Origin: VRUE01 sp963697805
Lineage (GTDB): Bacteria > Actinomycetota > Thermoleophilia > Solirubrobacterales > 70-9
Length of the DNA: 64,000 bases
Reading direction: 5' to 3'
Assembly (NCBI GenBank): GCA_963697805.1
Contig: CAVOPB010000002.1
Span: 1,127,223-1,191,222 of the forward strand
The notes under the pieces are model-generated. The model saw nothing but the letters and a program-made list of their open reading frames with translations, did not search any database and was not told the origin of the DNA. Each line of letters begins with the position of its first letter. Position 1 is the stretch's first letter. Shown here one piece after another: positions 10,967-19,879 of the stretch. The position numbers and the translations under genes are program-made.

Positions 10967-12817
10967 TTGGACCAGGCAATCACCGAGCAGACCATCGACC
11001 GCGAGCAGCTCCACGAACTCGCTCAGCAGCTCCGGGTCGACTCCGTCCGCGCCGCCGCCGCGGCCGGATCTGGCCACCCGACGTCGTCGATGTCGGCCGC
11101 CGACCTGATGGCGGTGTTGATGAGCGGGTACCTCCGTTACGACTTCTCGGCGCCCGAGAACCCGGCCAACGACCACCTCGTTTTCTCCAAGGGCCACGCC
11201 TCGCCGCTGCTCTACGGGATGTACAGGATGGCGGGGGCAATCTCGGACGAGGAGCTGCTGACCTTCCGTGAGTTCGGCTCGCGCCTCCAGGGCCACCCGA
11301 CGCCGGAAATCCCCTGGGTCGACGTCGCGACGGGCTCTTTAGGCCAGGGCCTGCCGATCTCGATCGGGATCGCACTCGCGGGTGCCCGCCTCGAGCATGG
11401 GGATTTCAGGGTCTGGGTCCTCTGCGGCGACTCCGAGCTGGCCGAGGGCTCGATGTGGGAGGCCTTCGAGCACGCCGGGCATGAGCGCCTCTCCAACCTG
11501 ATCGCGATCGTCGACGTCAACCGGCTCGGCCAGCGGGGGCCGACGATGCACGAGTGGGACACCGCCTCGTGGGCGGCCCGGGTGGCGGCCTGCGGCTGGG
11601 ACGTCCAGGAGATCGACGGCCACGACCTCGAGGCGATCGACGCCGCCTATGCGGCGGCTCTCGACGCCGACCGACCGGCCGCGATCTTCGCCCGCACGAA
11701 GAAGGGCTCGGGAGTGGCCGCCGTCGAGGACCAGCCGGGCTGGCACGGCAAGCCGCTCGAGGACCCCGAGGGGGCGGTCGCGGAGCTCGGCGGCGAGCGT
11801 TCGCTGCGGGTCGAGGTCGCAACGCCCGGCGAGGCCCCCGCCTACGAGATCGCGCGCGAGGCGGTCGAGCGCCCGAGCTACGAGCTTGGCGAGAAGGTCG
11901 CGACGCGCGGCGCCTACGGCGACGCCCTGGCCTGGATCGGATCGGTCGACGAGCGGGTGGTCGCCCTCGACGGCGAGGTCGGCAACTCGACCTACGCGGA
12001 ACGATTCGCGGCCAAGCACCCGGACCGGTTCTTCGAGATGTACATCGCCGAGCAGCAGATGGTCGCCGCCGCGGTCGGCCTGCAGACCCGCGGCTGGAAG
12101 CCGTTCGCATCGTCCTTCGGCGCATTCCTCAGCCGTGCCTACGACTTCGTCCGGATGGCGGCGATTTCCGAAGCCGACCTCAAGCTCTGCGGTTCCCATG
12201 TCGGCGTCTCGATCGGGCCCGACGGGCCCTCCCAGATGGCTCTCGAAGACATCGCCTCCCTGCGTGCGGTGTTCGGGAGCGTCGTCCTCTATCCGTCGGA
12301 TCCCAACCAGACCGTCGCGCTCCTCGATGCGATGCGCGAGCACCGCGGGATCAGCTACATGCGGACGACCCGCGGCGCGCTCCCGACGCTCTACGCCGCC
12401 GACGAGACGTTCGAGATCGGGGGCAGCCGCACCGTCCGCTCCAGCGGCGAGGACGCGGTCACCCTGATCGGCGGGGGAATCACGCTCCACGAATGCCTGG
12501 CGGCGGCCGACGAGCTCGCCGAACAGGGAGTCTCGGCCCGGGTCATCGACCTCTACTCGGTGAAGCCGGTCGACGCCGAGGCGATCCTCGAGGCCGCGGC
12601 CGAGACCCGGACACTGGTGACGGTCGAGGACCATTGGCCGGAGGGGGGGATCGGCGAGACGGTCGCCGGCGTCCTCGCCGCGGCGGGCTCCGCCACGCCG
12701 CTGAGGATCCTCGCCGTCGGCGGCCGCCCGAGCAGCGGCCCCCCGGACGCGCTCCTCGCCGCCGCGGGGATCGACGCCGCCAGCATCGTCACCGCCGCGA
12801 CGGCGGCGCTCGCGTGA
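10967..12817 (+). CDS. tkt: Transketolase, single-chain
   Basis: A thiamine-diphosphate enzyme of the non-oxidative pentose phosphate pathway, 616 residues. The N-terminal TPP domain has GSGHPTSSMSAADL and the motif GDSELAEGSMWEAFEHAG ending IVDVN. The middle pyrimidine-binding domain has FFEMYIAEQQMVAAAVGLQ, SHVGVSIGPDGPSQMALED and YPSDPNQT, and the C-terminal domain VEDHWPEGGIGETVAG. It begins with TTG at 10967. No ATG or GTG lies between there and the conserved LRVDSVRAAAAAGSGHP, so a rare start is needed. It is somewhat shorter than the 660-700 residues of the E. coli type. Confidence 0.9.
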   Translation: MDQAITEQTIDREQLHELAQQLRVDSVRAAAAAGSGHPTSSMSAADLMAVLMSGYLRYDFSAPENPANDHLVFSKGHASPLLYGMYRMAGAISDEELLTFREFGSRLQGHPTPEIPWVDVATGSLGQGLPISIGIALAGARLEHGDFRVWVLCGDSELAEGSMWEAFEHAGHERLSNLIAIVDVNRLGQRGPTMHEWDTASWAARVAACGWDVQEIDGHDLEAIDAAYAAALDADRPAAIFARTKKGSGVAAVEDQPGWHGKPLEDPEGAVAELGGERSLRVEVATPGEAPAYEIAREAVERPSYELGEKVATRGAYGDALAWIGSVDERVVALDGEVGNSTYAERFAAKHPDRFFEMYIAEQQMVAAAVGLQTRGWKPFASSFGAFLSRAYDFVRMAAISEADLKLCGSHVGVSIGPDGPSQMALEDIASLRAVFGSVVLYPSDPNQTVALLDAMREHRGISYMRTTRGALPTLYAADETFEIGGSRTVRSSGEDAVTLIGGGITLHECLAAADELAEQGVSARVIDLYSVKPVDAEAILEAAAETRTLVTVEDHWPEGGIGETVAGVLAAAGSATPLRILAVGGRPSSGPPDALLAAAGIDAASIVTAATAALA

Positions 12818-12935
12818 GCCTTATTTAAGCGTTCGCTCAATATTCGCTAACCTTCCGCCAATCCGATCTGGGCGGGGACTTGCGTCGGTCACGCAGCGCA
12901 GGAGTCACCCTTTGTCTGGAGAAGGGACCGCGGCA

Positions 12936-13778
12936 ATGGCCAGAGCGAGAAAACGGAGGCAGGACCGGGGCGGCGACGAGAGTCATCGTCCGCGTCGCGG
13001 CGGCAAGCCGATCGTCGAGCTGCGCGACGTGACCAAGGTCTACCCCGGGGGCCACATGGCGCTCGACCGGGTCTCGCTGGCGATCAGCCGTGGCGAGTTC
13101 GCCTTCCTCGTCGGCCCGACCGGGTGCGGCAAGTCGACGCTGATCAAGCTCCTCATCCGCGAGCTCGAGGCGACCGAGGGCAGCGTCCGGATCGCCGGCC
13201 GTGACATCGGCGGCCTCGACGAGAAGAAGATTCCCCAGCTGCGGCGCAACATCGGCACCGTGTTCCAGGACTTCAAGCTGCTGCCGGACCGGACCGTCTA
13301 CGACAACGTCGCCTACGCGCTGCAGGTGATCGGAGCCAGCCGCGCCGCGATTCGCACCCAGGTGCCGGAGACGCTTCGCCTCGTCGGTCTCTCGACCAAA
13401 TTGCACAACTACCCCGACCAGCTCTCCGGCGGGGAGCAGCAGCGCGTCTCGATCGCGCGCGCCTTCGTCAACCACCCGCCGCTGCTGCTGGCCGACGAGC
13501 CGAGCGGGAACCTCGACCCGGTGACCTCGATCGGCGTCATGCAGCTGCTCTACCGGATCAACAAGACCGGGACCACGGTCATCGTCGTCACCCATGACCG
13601 CGAGATGGTCGACAACATGCGTCGCCGGGTGATCGAGCTCTACGAGGGCCGCGTCGTCCGCGACGAGGTCAGCGGCGGTTACACCGAGGAGTCGACGACC
13701 GAGTTCGGCCTGCGGATGCGGGCCGAGATGGGGGTCGCTCCCGAGGGTCAGACCAACGGCCACGACACGCTCTTTTGA
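12936..13778 (+). CDS. ftsE: Cell-division ATP-binding protein FtsE
   Basis: The ATPase of the FtsEX complex, which couples cytokinesis to peptidoglycan hydrolysis. The 280-residue product has Walker A VGPTGCGKSTLIKLL, Q-loop FQDFKLLPDRTVYDNVAY, signature LSGGEQQRVSIARAF and Walker B LLLADEPSGNLD. An arginine-rich N-terminal extension precedes the ABC core, and a C-terminal tail of about 35 residues follows it. ATG 12936 is preferred because GGAGAAGGGA lies eight bases upstream; a TTG at 12912 is in frame. ftsX follows with a one-base overlap. Confidence 0.95.
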   Translation: MARARKRRQDRGGDESHRPRRGGKPIVELRDVTKVYPGGHMALDRVSLAISRGEFAFLVGPTGCGKSTLIKLLIRELEATEGSVRIAGRDIGGLDEKKIPQLRRNIGTVFQDFKLLPDRTVYDNVAYALQVIGASRAAIRTQVPETLRLVGLSTKLHNYPDQLSGGEQQRVSIARAFVNHPPLLLADEPSGNLDPVTSIGVMQLLYRINKTGTTVIVVTHDREMVDNMRRRVIELYEGRVVRDEVSGGYTEESTTEFGLRMRAEMGVAPEGQTNGHDTLF

Positions 13779-14695
13779 TGTCCCGGCTCTTCTTCTTCAT
13801 CCGTGAGGCATTCCGGGCGCTGCGCCGCAACGGCGCACCGAGCATGGCCGCGATCGTGACCACGGTCGTCACCGTCGTCCTGCTCGGGGTCCTGGTCCCG
13901 GTCTTCCAGACGACCCAGGCGAAGAGCGACCAGGTCCGTGAAAGCCTCGAGATCAGGGTCGCCCTCTACGACGACGCGACCAAAGCGGAAACCGCCGCGC
14001 TCGAAAGGCGCCTGCAGGGCATCTCGCACGTCGACTCGGTCGAACTGATCACCAAGAACGAGGCGCTGCAGGAACTCAAGGCCGACCTCGGCAAGGAAAA
14101 GAGCTCCGAACTGATCACCCAGCTCCACTCCAATCCGCTGCCCGCGAACTTCCGCGTCAAGGCCGACGACGCGGGCAACCTCGACTCGATCAGGCAGGCG
14201 ATCATCCCGCCCGGCCCCGATGGCAAGCCGCAGCCGATCTCGCCGATCATCCAGGAGACCTTCGACCGCCAGACGCAGTCGGACAAGATCGAGCAGGTGA
14301 CGAGCGCCCTGAAGATCGTCCTGACCGTGATCACCGCCCTGCTGATCGCCGCCTCGCTGATGCTGGTCGGCAACACGATCAGGCTCTCGATCTACACCCG
14401 CCGGCGGGAGATCGAGGTGATGAGACTGGTCGGCGCGACCCGCTGGTTTATCCGCTGGCCGTTCATGATCGAGGGGATGGTCGTCGGCTTCGCGGGCGGC
14501 CTTGCGGCAATACTGATCCTGTGGCTTGGCAAGATCACGATCGTCGACCCCCTCAGCGACACCTTCTCGTTCCTGGCGGCGCAGAACACCAGCACCCTCT
14601 CCTTCCCGGCGCTGGTGGCGATCCTGTTCGCCTCATCGGTCCTGGTCTCGGCGGTCGGCTCCGGCATCACCCTGCGTCGCTTCCTGAAGGTCTGA
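13778..14695 (+). CDS. ftsX: Cell-division membrane protein FtsX
   Basis: The four-helix permease-like partner of FtsE. The 305-residue product has an N-terminal cytoplasmic segment MSRLFFFIREAFRALRRNG, a first membrane helix around residues 25-45, a large extracytoplasmic loop (about 50-180) that in this family recruits peptidoglycan hydrolases, then three membrane helices with NTIRLSIYTRRREIEVMRLVG between helices 2 and 3. The start overlaps the ftsE stop as TGATG. Confidence 0.95.
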   Translation: MSRLFFFIREAFRALRRNGAPSMAAIVTTVVTVVLLGVLVPVFQTTQAKSDQVRESLEIRVALYDDATKAETAALERRLQGISHVDSVELITKNEALQELKADLGKEKSSELITQLHSNPLPANFRVKADDAGNLDSIRQAIIPPGPDGKPQPISPIIQETFDRQTQSDKIEQVTSALKIVLTVITALLIAASLMLVGNTIRLSIYTRRREIEVMRLVGATRWFIRWPFMIEGMVVGFAGGLAAILILWLGKITIVDPLSDTFSFLAAQNTSTLSFPALVAILFASSVLVSAVGSGITLRRFLKV

Positions 14696-14702
14696 GCTTC
14701 CT

Positions 14703-15893
14703 GTGAGCCCCGCGCGGATGGTGGCCCTCGTGGCTGCGCTGCTTGCCGTGCTCGCCGGTGGGATCTGGCTCGGCGGGCACCCCGCCCACCTGCCGCCGCC
14801 GCTCCGCGACGCCTTCGTCGACGAATCCGGCGGGCTGACCGCGGAAGCGACGGAACTGATCGAGGACAACTACTTCCGCGAGGTCTCCGAACCCGACCTG
14901 ATCGACTCCTCGCTGTCGGGCATGGCGCGCGGCCTGCGCCGCAAGTTCCACGATCGCTTCTCCGAATACTTCTCGCCCGAGGTCCTCGAGCACTTCAACG
15001 AAGCGATCGAAGGCAAGTTCTCGGGGATCGGCCTCACCGTGATCGAGGTCAAACCCGGGCTGCAGGTCGAAAAAGTGTTCAAGGGATCGCCCGCCGAGAT
15101 GGGCGGGATCGTCGCCGGGGATGTGATCGTCAGCGTCGAAGGGCGCGACATCTCGGGCATGAGCTCGACCAGGTCCACCGAACTGATCAAGGGCCCGGTG
15201 GGGAGCGACGTCACCGTCGGCGTTCTCAAGCACGGGCGAGGGAAGTCCGAGAGGCTGACGCTCACCAGGGCCCAGATCTCAGTCCCGGTCGTCGCCAGCA
15301 CCGTGCTCGAAGTCGGCGGGAGGAAGTTCGGCTACGTGCGCCTCGCGACCTTCAGCGAAGGGTCGCACGCGGCGCTGCGGCGAGCGGTCGAAAAGGTGCG
15401 CAGGGAAGGGGCGGAAGGCCTTCTCCTCGACCTCCGCGGCAACGGCGGCGGGTTGCTCGAGGAGGCGGTCCTCAACGCGAGCATCTTCCTGCCGCAGGGC
15501 AGGGTCGTGGTGACGACGAAGTCGCGCACGCAGGGGGACGCCATCTATGACGCGGTCGGCGACAACCTGCCCCCCCAGCCGATCGTCGTCCTGATCGATC
15601 GCAACACGGCATCGGCGGCGGAGATCCTCACCGCCGCCCTCGCCGACGAGGCCGGTGCCGAGGTGGTCGGCACGCGCTCCTACGGAAAGGGCGTCTTCCA
15701 GCAGGAGGTGGAGCTCTCCAACGGTGGTGCGCTGAAGCTCACGGTCGGCGAGTACTTCACCCCGGACGGCGTCAACCTGGGCGGCACGGGTATCCATCCC
15801 GATGTGTTCGTCCGCGACGATCCCGAGACCAAGCGCGACGAGGCCCGCGAACGCGGCCTCGAGGTGCTCGCCGCCGAGAAGGGATCGGGTTGA
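14703..15893 (+). CDS. S41-family C-terminal processing peptidase (CtpA-like)
   Basis: A 396-residue exported serine protease. An N-terminal hydrophobic segment (VALVAALLAVLAGGIWLGG) acts as a signal or anchor. A PDZ domain occupies about 100-180 (FSGIGLTVIEVKPGLQVEKV, GSPAEMGGIVAGDVIVSVEG). The S41 core follows, with LLLDLRGNGGGLLEEAV, the nucleophile Ser in DRNTASAAEILTAAL and the base Lys in GTRSYGKGVFQQ. It is seven bases after ftsX and probably co-transcribed. In this context a role in processing FtsX-recruited cell-wall enzymes is a reasonable inference, not a demonstrated one. Confidence 0.93.
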   Translation: MSPARMVALVAALLAVLAGGIWLGGHPAHLPPPLRDAFVDESGGLTAEATELIEDNYFREVSEPDLIDSSLSGMARGLRRKFHDRFSEYFSPEVLEHFNEAIEGKFSGIGLTVIEVKPGLQVEKVFKGSPAEMGGIVAGDVIVSVEGRDISGMSSTRSTELIKGPVGSDVTVGVLKHGRGKSERLTLTRAQISVPVVASTVLEVGGRKFGYVRLATFSEGSHAALRRAVEKVRREGAEGLLLDLRGNGGGLLEEAVLNASIFLPQGRVVVTTKSRTQGDAIYDAVGDNLPPQPIVVLIDRNTASAAEILTAALADEAGAEVVGTRSYGKGVFQQEVELSNGGALKLTVGEYFTPDGVNLGGTGIHPDVFVRDDPETKRDEARERGLEVLAAEKGSG

Positions 15894-17473
15894 GCCGACG
15901 CGGCCGGCCCGCCGGCCGCTCGCGACGCCGAAAGGAGCCGAGGAACGCGAGGGAAGCGGTCGACGAGATGCTGGGAAACGAGCTCGGCCGCCGCGGCTTT
16001 CCGATCTCGCTCGAGGCCGAGGCGGGGAGGGCGGCGGCCGCCGCCGAGGTCGAGGGCCGGCGCGACCTGACCGATCTCCCGACCTTCACCGTCGACCCGG
16101 CGACCGCCCGCGACTTCGACGATGCGGTCTCCGCCCGCCGCGACGGTGGCGGGACCAGGCTCTGGATCCACATCGCCGACGTCGCCGCCCACGTCCCCCC
16201 GGGCTCCCCGCTCGACCGCGAGGCGCGCCGGCGCGCGAACAGCACCTACGCGCCGGGGACGGCCGAGCCGATGCTCCCCCGTGCCCTCAGCGAGGACGCC
16301 TGCAGCCTCTCGCCGGGAGTCGAGCGCCTGGCGGTGACGGCGGAGATCGAGCTCGACGCGGGCGGGGTGCCGCTCGGCGCGTCCTTCTATCGCACCAGGA
16401 TCCGCTCCGACGCGCGGCTCGACTACGACCAGCTCGACGCCGTCTTCTCCGGCCGCGTGGCGGCCCCCGAGGAGGTCGCCGAGCCCCTGGCGCTGGCCCG
16501 TGAGGCCGCGGCGCGGCTCGCAGAGCAGAGGGGGGATCGTGGCCTCGAGGTCGAGTCGGCCGAGCCCGAGTTCCGCTTCGATCGCTCCGGAGAGGTGGTC
16601 GGTGCGCGGGCGGTCCCGCAGACGGAGTCGCACCGCCTGATCGAGCGGCTGATGATCCTCACCAACGAGCAGGTCGCGCAGCTGCTCGAGCGCCGCCGGG
16701 TACCGGCGATCTACCGCGTCCACGGTGAGCCGGACCCGCCGCGGGTGGAACGGATGATCGCCCAGCTCCACGCACTCGGGGTCCCGACGCCGCCGCTGCG
16801 GGGCTCGCTGGCGCCGAGGCAGGCGGGTGAGCTGGCAGCCGAGGCCAGCCGGCTGGTCGCGCGGGAGGCCTCGCGGCGCGGCCACGGCCGCGAGGCGTAT
16901 ACATCTCTCGTGCTCAGGTCCCTTCAGCAGGCCGGCTACAGCGACCGCAACGGCGGGCACGCGGGCCTCGGCAGCGACGCCTACTGCCACTTCACGTCGC
17001 CGATTCGCCGCTATCCCGACCTCATCGTCCACCGGGCGCTGCTCGCCGCCCTCGGCGAGGGGGAGCAGGCACCTCGCGCCGCGGAAACGCGGGAGGTGGC
17101 CCGCCACTGCAGCGAGCGCGAGCGCGACTCGATGCGGATCGAGCGCGAGGGGGACGATATCTGCGCCGCCTTCCTTCTCGAGCGGGAGCTGCGCCAACGC
17201 GGCGTCGAGGGCGTTGAGTTCGAGGGCGAAATTTCGGGAGTCATCCGCAGCGGGGCATTCGCCCGCTTCCACGGCGAGCTGGGGGACGTGTACGAGGGGT
17301 TCGTCCCCGCTCGCACGATCGGCTCGGAGCGCTACGAGCTGAACGAGACCGAGACCGCGCTCGTCGGGCAGGAGTCCGGCCGCGCGATCCGCTTCGGGGA
17401 TCCGGTCACGGTCGGCGTCACCAGGATTGAGAGGGCGCGCGGCAGGGTCGACCTGGAGCTGGCCGGGAGCTAG
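15890..17473 (+). CDS. RNB-domain exoribonuclease (RNase R/II family, lacking cold-shock domains)
   Basis: A 3'-5' exoribonuclease of 527 residues. The RNB catalytic core has FTVDPATARDFDDAVSARR with the metal-binding aspartates, GGGTRLWIHIADVAAHVPPG, and the downstream YCHFTSPIRRYPDLIVHR. A C-terminal S1-type OB domain follows (EFEGEISGVIRSGAFARF ... YEGFVPARTI). Only about 60 residues precede the core, so the helix-turn-helix and cold-shock OB domains of full RNase R (700-800 residues) are missing. The TTG start overlaps the protease stop as TTGA. smpB follows five bases later, which fits a role in degrading the non-stop mRNAs handled by SmpB-tmRNA. Confidence 0.9.
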   Translation: MSRRGRPAGRSRRRKEPRNAREAVDEMLGNELGRRGFPISLEAEAGRAAAAAEVEGRRDLTDLPTFTVDPATARDFDDAVSARRDGGGTRLWIHIADVAAHVPPGSPLDREARRRANSTYAPGTAEPMLPRALSEDACSLSPGVERLAVTAEIELDAGGVPLGASFYRTRIRSDARLDYDQLDAVFSGRVAAPEEVAEPLALAREAAARLAEQRGDRGLEVESAEPEFRFDRSGEVVGARAVPQTESHRLIERLMILTNEQVAQLLERRRVPAIYRVHGEPDPPRVERMIAQLHALGVPTPPLRGSLAPRQAGELAAEASRLVAREASRRGHGREAYTSLVLRSLQQAGYSDRNGGHAGLGSDAYCHFTSPIRRYPDLIVHRALLAALGEGEQAPRAAETREVARHCSERERDSMRIEREGDDICAAFLLERELRQRGVEGVEFEGEISGVIRSGAFARFHGELGDVYEGFVPARTIGSERYELNETETALVGQESGRAIRFGDPVTVGVTRIERARGRVDLELAGS

Positions 17474-17478
17474 GCTGG

Positions 17479-17964
17479 GTGGCGAAGAAGGGGAAGAAGA
17501 AACGGGCGCCCGCCTCCGGGGACGTGGCGACGAACCGGCGGGCCGGGCACAAATTCGAGCTGATCGAAAAGTTCGAGGCCGGGATCGCGCTGCTGGGCTC
17601 CGAGGTGAAGTCGCTGCGTAACGGCAAGGCGCAGATGAGCGATGCATACGCCGCGATCGACCACGGTGAGGTGTGGCTTCGTGGCCTTCACATCCCGCCA
17701 TATGAGCCCGCCAGCCGTGAGAACCACGAGCCCGAACGCCCGCGCAAGCTGCTGCTCCACCGGGCCGAGATCGAGCGGCTTGTCGGAAAGACCGCGGAGC
17801 GGGGCCTGACGCTGGTTCCGACCCGGATCTACTTCAAGGGGTCAAGGGCAAAGGTGGAGCTGGCACTGGCGCGCGGCAAGGAGGGCAGGGACCGCCGCCG
17901 CGAGATCGCGGAGCGCGACGTGCGGCGTGAGGTCGAGCGCGAATTCAAGAGCAGAATCAGGTAG
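17479..17964 (+). CDS. smpB: SsrA-binding protein SmpB
   Basis: Binds tmRNA and delivers it to stalled ribosomes in trans-translation. The 161-residue product contains NRRAGHKFELIEKFEAGIAL, GSEVKSLRNGKAQMSDAYA and PERPRKLLLHRAEIERL. The C-terminal basic tail RDRRREIAERDVRREVEREF occupies the mRNA channel. GTG start. Its partner RNA gene ssrA lies 3.3 kb downstream, and the neighbouring RNB nuclease completes a rescue-and-decay set. Confidence 0.97.
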   Translation: MAKKGKKKRAPASGDVATNRRAGHKFELIEKFEAGIALLGSEVKSLRNGKAQMSDAYAAIDHGEVWLRGLHIPPYEPASRENHEPERPRKLLLHRAEIERLVGKTAERGLTLVPTRIYFKGSRAKVELALARGKEGRDRRREIAERDVRREVEREFKSRIR

Positions 17965-17974
17965 CGTCGAGTCT

Positions 17975-19879
17975 GTGATCACGGCATCCCTCACCAGCGA
18001 CGTCGGCGATTTCGTCAGCGACAACATCGAGTACTTCGTGGCGGGCCTGGTGGTTGCGATTCTGCTGCTCCTGCTCGTGGTCAGTGTCCAGCGCCGGCGC
18101 CAGGACTCGAACCAGAAAGAGAAGGGAACGAGCGGCGGCCCGCCCCCACCTCCGAAGGCCGACAAGCAGCCGAAGGCCCCGAAGCCGCCGAAGCCTCCGA
18201 AGCAGCGCAAGCCCTCCCGGGCGGAACGCCGCAAGCAGAAGAAGTCCGAAGAAGCGGCATCCAAGTTGCCGCCGCCGTCAGCGGCGCCGCAGGCCGACGC
18301 TTCCCCCGGCGGCGTCCCGGCGCCGGCCGCCACGGCTGCCACCACCGCTGCCGCAGCTGCCCCGGCGGTCGCGCTGAGCACCAAGGACAAACGTCAGCAG
18401 TCTCGCCAGCAGCAGCGGGCCGCTCGCGCCGACCAGCGCGCCCAGCGCCAGGCGAGCGCGAAACTCCGCCGCGAAGAAAGGGCCAGCAAGCGGTCGGAAC
18501 GGAAGGGCGGCGCCGGCGCACCCACCTCCTCGAAACGGGCCCGCAAGGAGGCCGCCAAGGTCGAGCGCGAAACCGCCGCCGCGCGCGCCGCCCAGGAGCG
18601 CGCGCTGCTGGCCCAGCAGAGCGCCCAGGCGGCGGGCCTGCCAGTCCCACCACCACCGCCCCAGGCATACCCGCCACCGCCGCCTCAGGCATACCCACCG
18701 CAGGCGCCGCCCCAATACCCGCCGCAGCCAGCCCAGCCCTACCCTGGCCAGGCCGCGCCGCCGCCACCGCAGTACCCGACGCCGGCCCCGTTCCAGCCGC
18801 CTCAGCCGCCTCAGCCGCCACCGCCGGCGCCGCAGCCGCCGGCCCCGCCCGTAGCGCCGGCGGTGCCCGTGCCTCCGGTCGCGCCTCCACTTCAGGCCGG
18901 CGCTACCCAGCCTGCCTACGATCCCGCGACCGCCGAACAGCGGGTTCACGACAAGGTCGCCGAGATCCAGCACGAGGAGGGCAGGATCCGGGCCGAGGCC
19001 GAGCGCCGGATCGCCGAGGCCGAGCAGCGCCAGCGCGAAGCTAACGCCCGAGTCGAGCCGAGCGAGACCGGCCAGACGACCCAGAGCATGGCTCCGCCGC
19101 CCGTGCCGCCGGGCCTGGTGGATGCCGAGCAGCACCTGCAGCGCGGGCGCGAGGAGCGCGAGCGGTCGATGACCGAGGCCGAGAGGCGCCTGACCGAAAT
19201 CGAGGAGCGGACCAAAGCCGCGGAAAGGCGCGCCGCTGAGGCGCAGCGCGTCGCCGCGCTCAAAGCCGAGGAGGAGGCGCGCGACCAGAGGCTGCAGGAG
19301 CTCCGCGACAGCGTCGCTCAGGCCGAGGAGCGGGCGCGTGAAGCCGAGCGCCGCGCCGCTGAGGCCGAGCAGGCGGTGATGCGCTCGGTGACCCAGGAGC
19401 CCGCCGCGCCGGAGGCGCACTCGCCGACCTCCCCGCAGCCGACACCCGAGCCGCAGCCGACGCCCGAGCCGCAGCCGACACCCGAGCCGCAGCCGACGCC
19501 CGAGCCACCATCGCCTCCGACTCCGCCGCCACCTCCGCCCAGCCCGCCACCACCACCGCCACCTCCGCCGCCGTCAGAGCCCTCGCCGGCGCCAACCCCG
19601 GAGCCACCGCCTCCGCCGGCGCCAACCCCGGAGCCACCGCCTCCGCCGGCGCCACCGCCGCCCCCGGAGCCGCCCGCCGCCGAGGCGGGTTCGACGATCT
19701 CGCTCAACAGCGTCAACTTCGAGCAGCTCCGCACCCAGGGCCTCAGCGTCACCCAGGCGACTCGGCTGCTCGCGCATCGTGAGCGGATCGGCAGCTTCCG
19801 GTCGGTCGAGGAACTCGACGAGGTCCCGGGCTTTCCGCAGGACCAGCTCGACGCTCTGAAGCGCCGCTCAGAGCTCTAG
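17975..19879 (+). CDS. Membrane-anchored proline-rich, coiled-coil protein with C-terminal helix-hairpin-helix
   Basis: A 634-residue protein of unusual composition. There is one membrane segment near the N-terminus (FVAGLVVAILLLLLVVSVQ), then a Lys/Arg/Ala-rich charged stretch (about 45-220). A proline-glutamine-tyrosine-rich region (QAYPPPPPQAYPPQ-type repeats, 225-315) follows, then an Ala/Glu/Arg coiled coil (about 330-490). After that come tandem PTPEPQ repeats and polyproline (490-575), and a C-terminal ComEA-like helix-hairpin-helix (ISLNSVNFEQLRTQGLSVTQ ... FRSVEELDEVPGF). GTG 17975 is chosen because it follows the smpB stop and precedes the membrane segment directly. The cytoplasmic side and partners are unknown. 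The HhH may bind DNA or protein. Confidence 0.8.
   Translation: MITASLTSDVGDFVSDNIEYFVAGLVVAILLLLLVVSVQRRRQDSNQKEKGTSGGPPPPPKADKQPKAPKPPKPPKQRKPSRAERRKQKKSEEAASKLPPPSAAPQADASPGGVPAPAATAATTAAAAAPAVALSTKDKRQQSRQQQRAARADQRAQRQASAKLRREERASKRSERKGGAGAPTSSKRARKEAAKVERETAAARAAQERALLAQQSAQAAGLPVPPPPPQAYPPPPPQAYPPQAPPQYPPQPAQPYPGQAAPPPPQYPTPAPFQPPQPPQPPPPAPQPPAPPVAPAVPVPPVAPPLQAGATQPAYDPATAEQRVHDKVAEIQHEEGRIRAEAERRIAEAEQRQREANARVEPSETGQTTQSMAPPPVPPGLVDAEQHLQRGREERERSMTEAERRLTEIEERTKAAERRAAEAQRVAALKAEEEARDQRLQELRDSVAQAEERAREAERRAAEAEQAVMRSVTQEPAAPEAHSPTSPQPTPEPQPTPEPQPTPEPQPTPEPPSPPTPPPPPPSPPPPPPPPPPSEPSPAPTPEPPPPPAPTPEPPPPPAPPPPPEPPAAEAGSTISLNSVNFEQLRTQGLSVTQATRLLAHRERIGSFRSVEELDEVPGFPQDQLDALKRRSEL

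Noticed and set aside
15680..17701. A 673-codon open frame antisense to the RNB nuclease
   Set aside because: It covers three real genes on the plus strand and lacks any recognisable domain; composition is that of a shadow frame.
19260..19777. Glycine-rich frames antisense to the proline-rich gene
   Set aside because: They are the mirror of polyproline codons and have no start signals.
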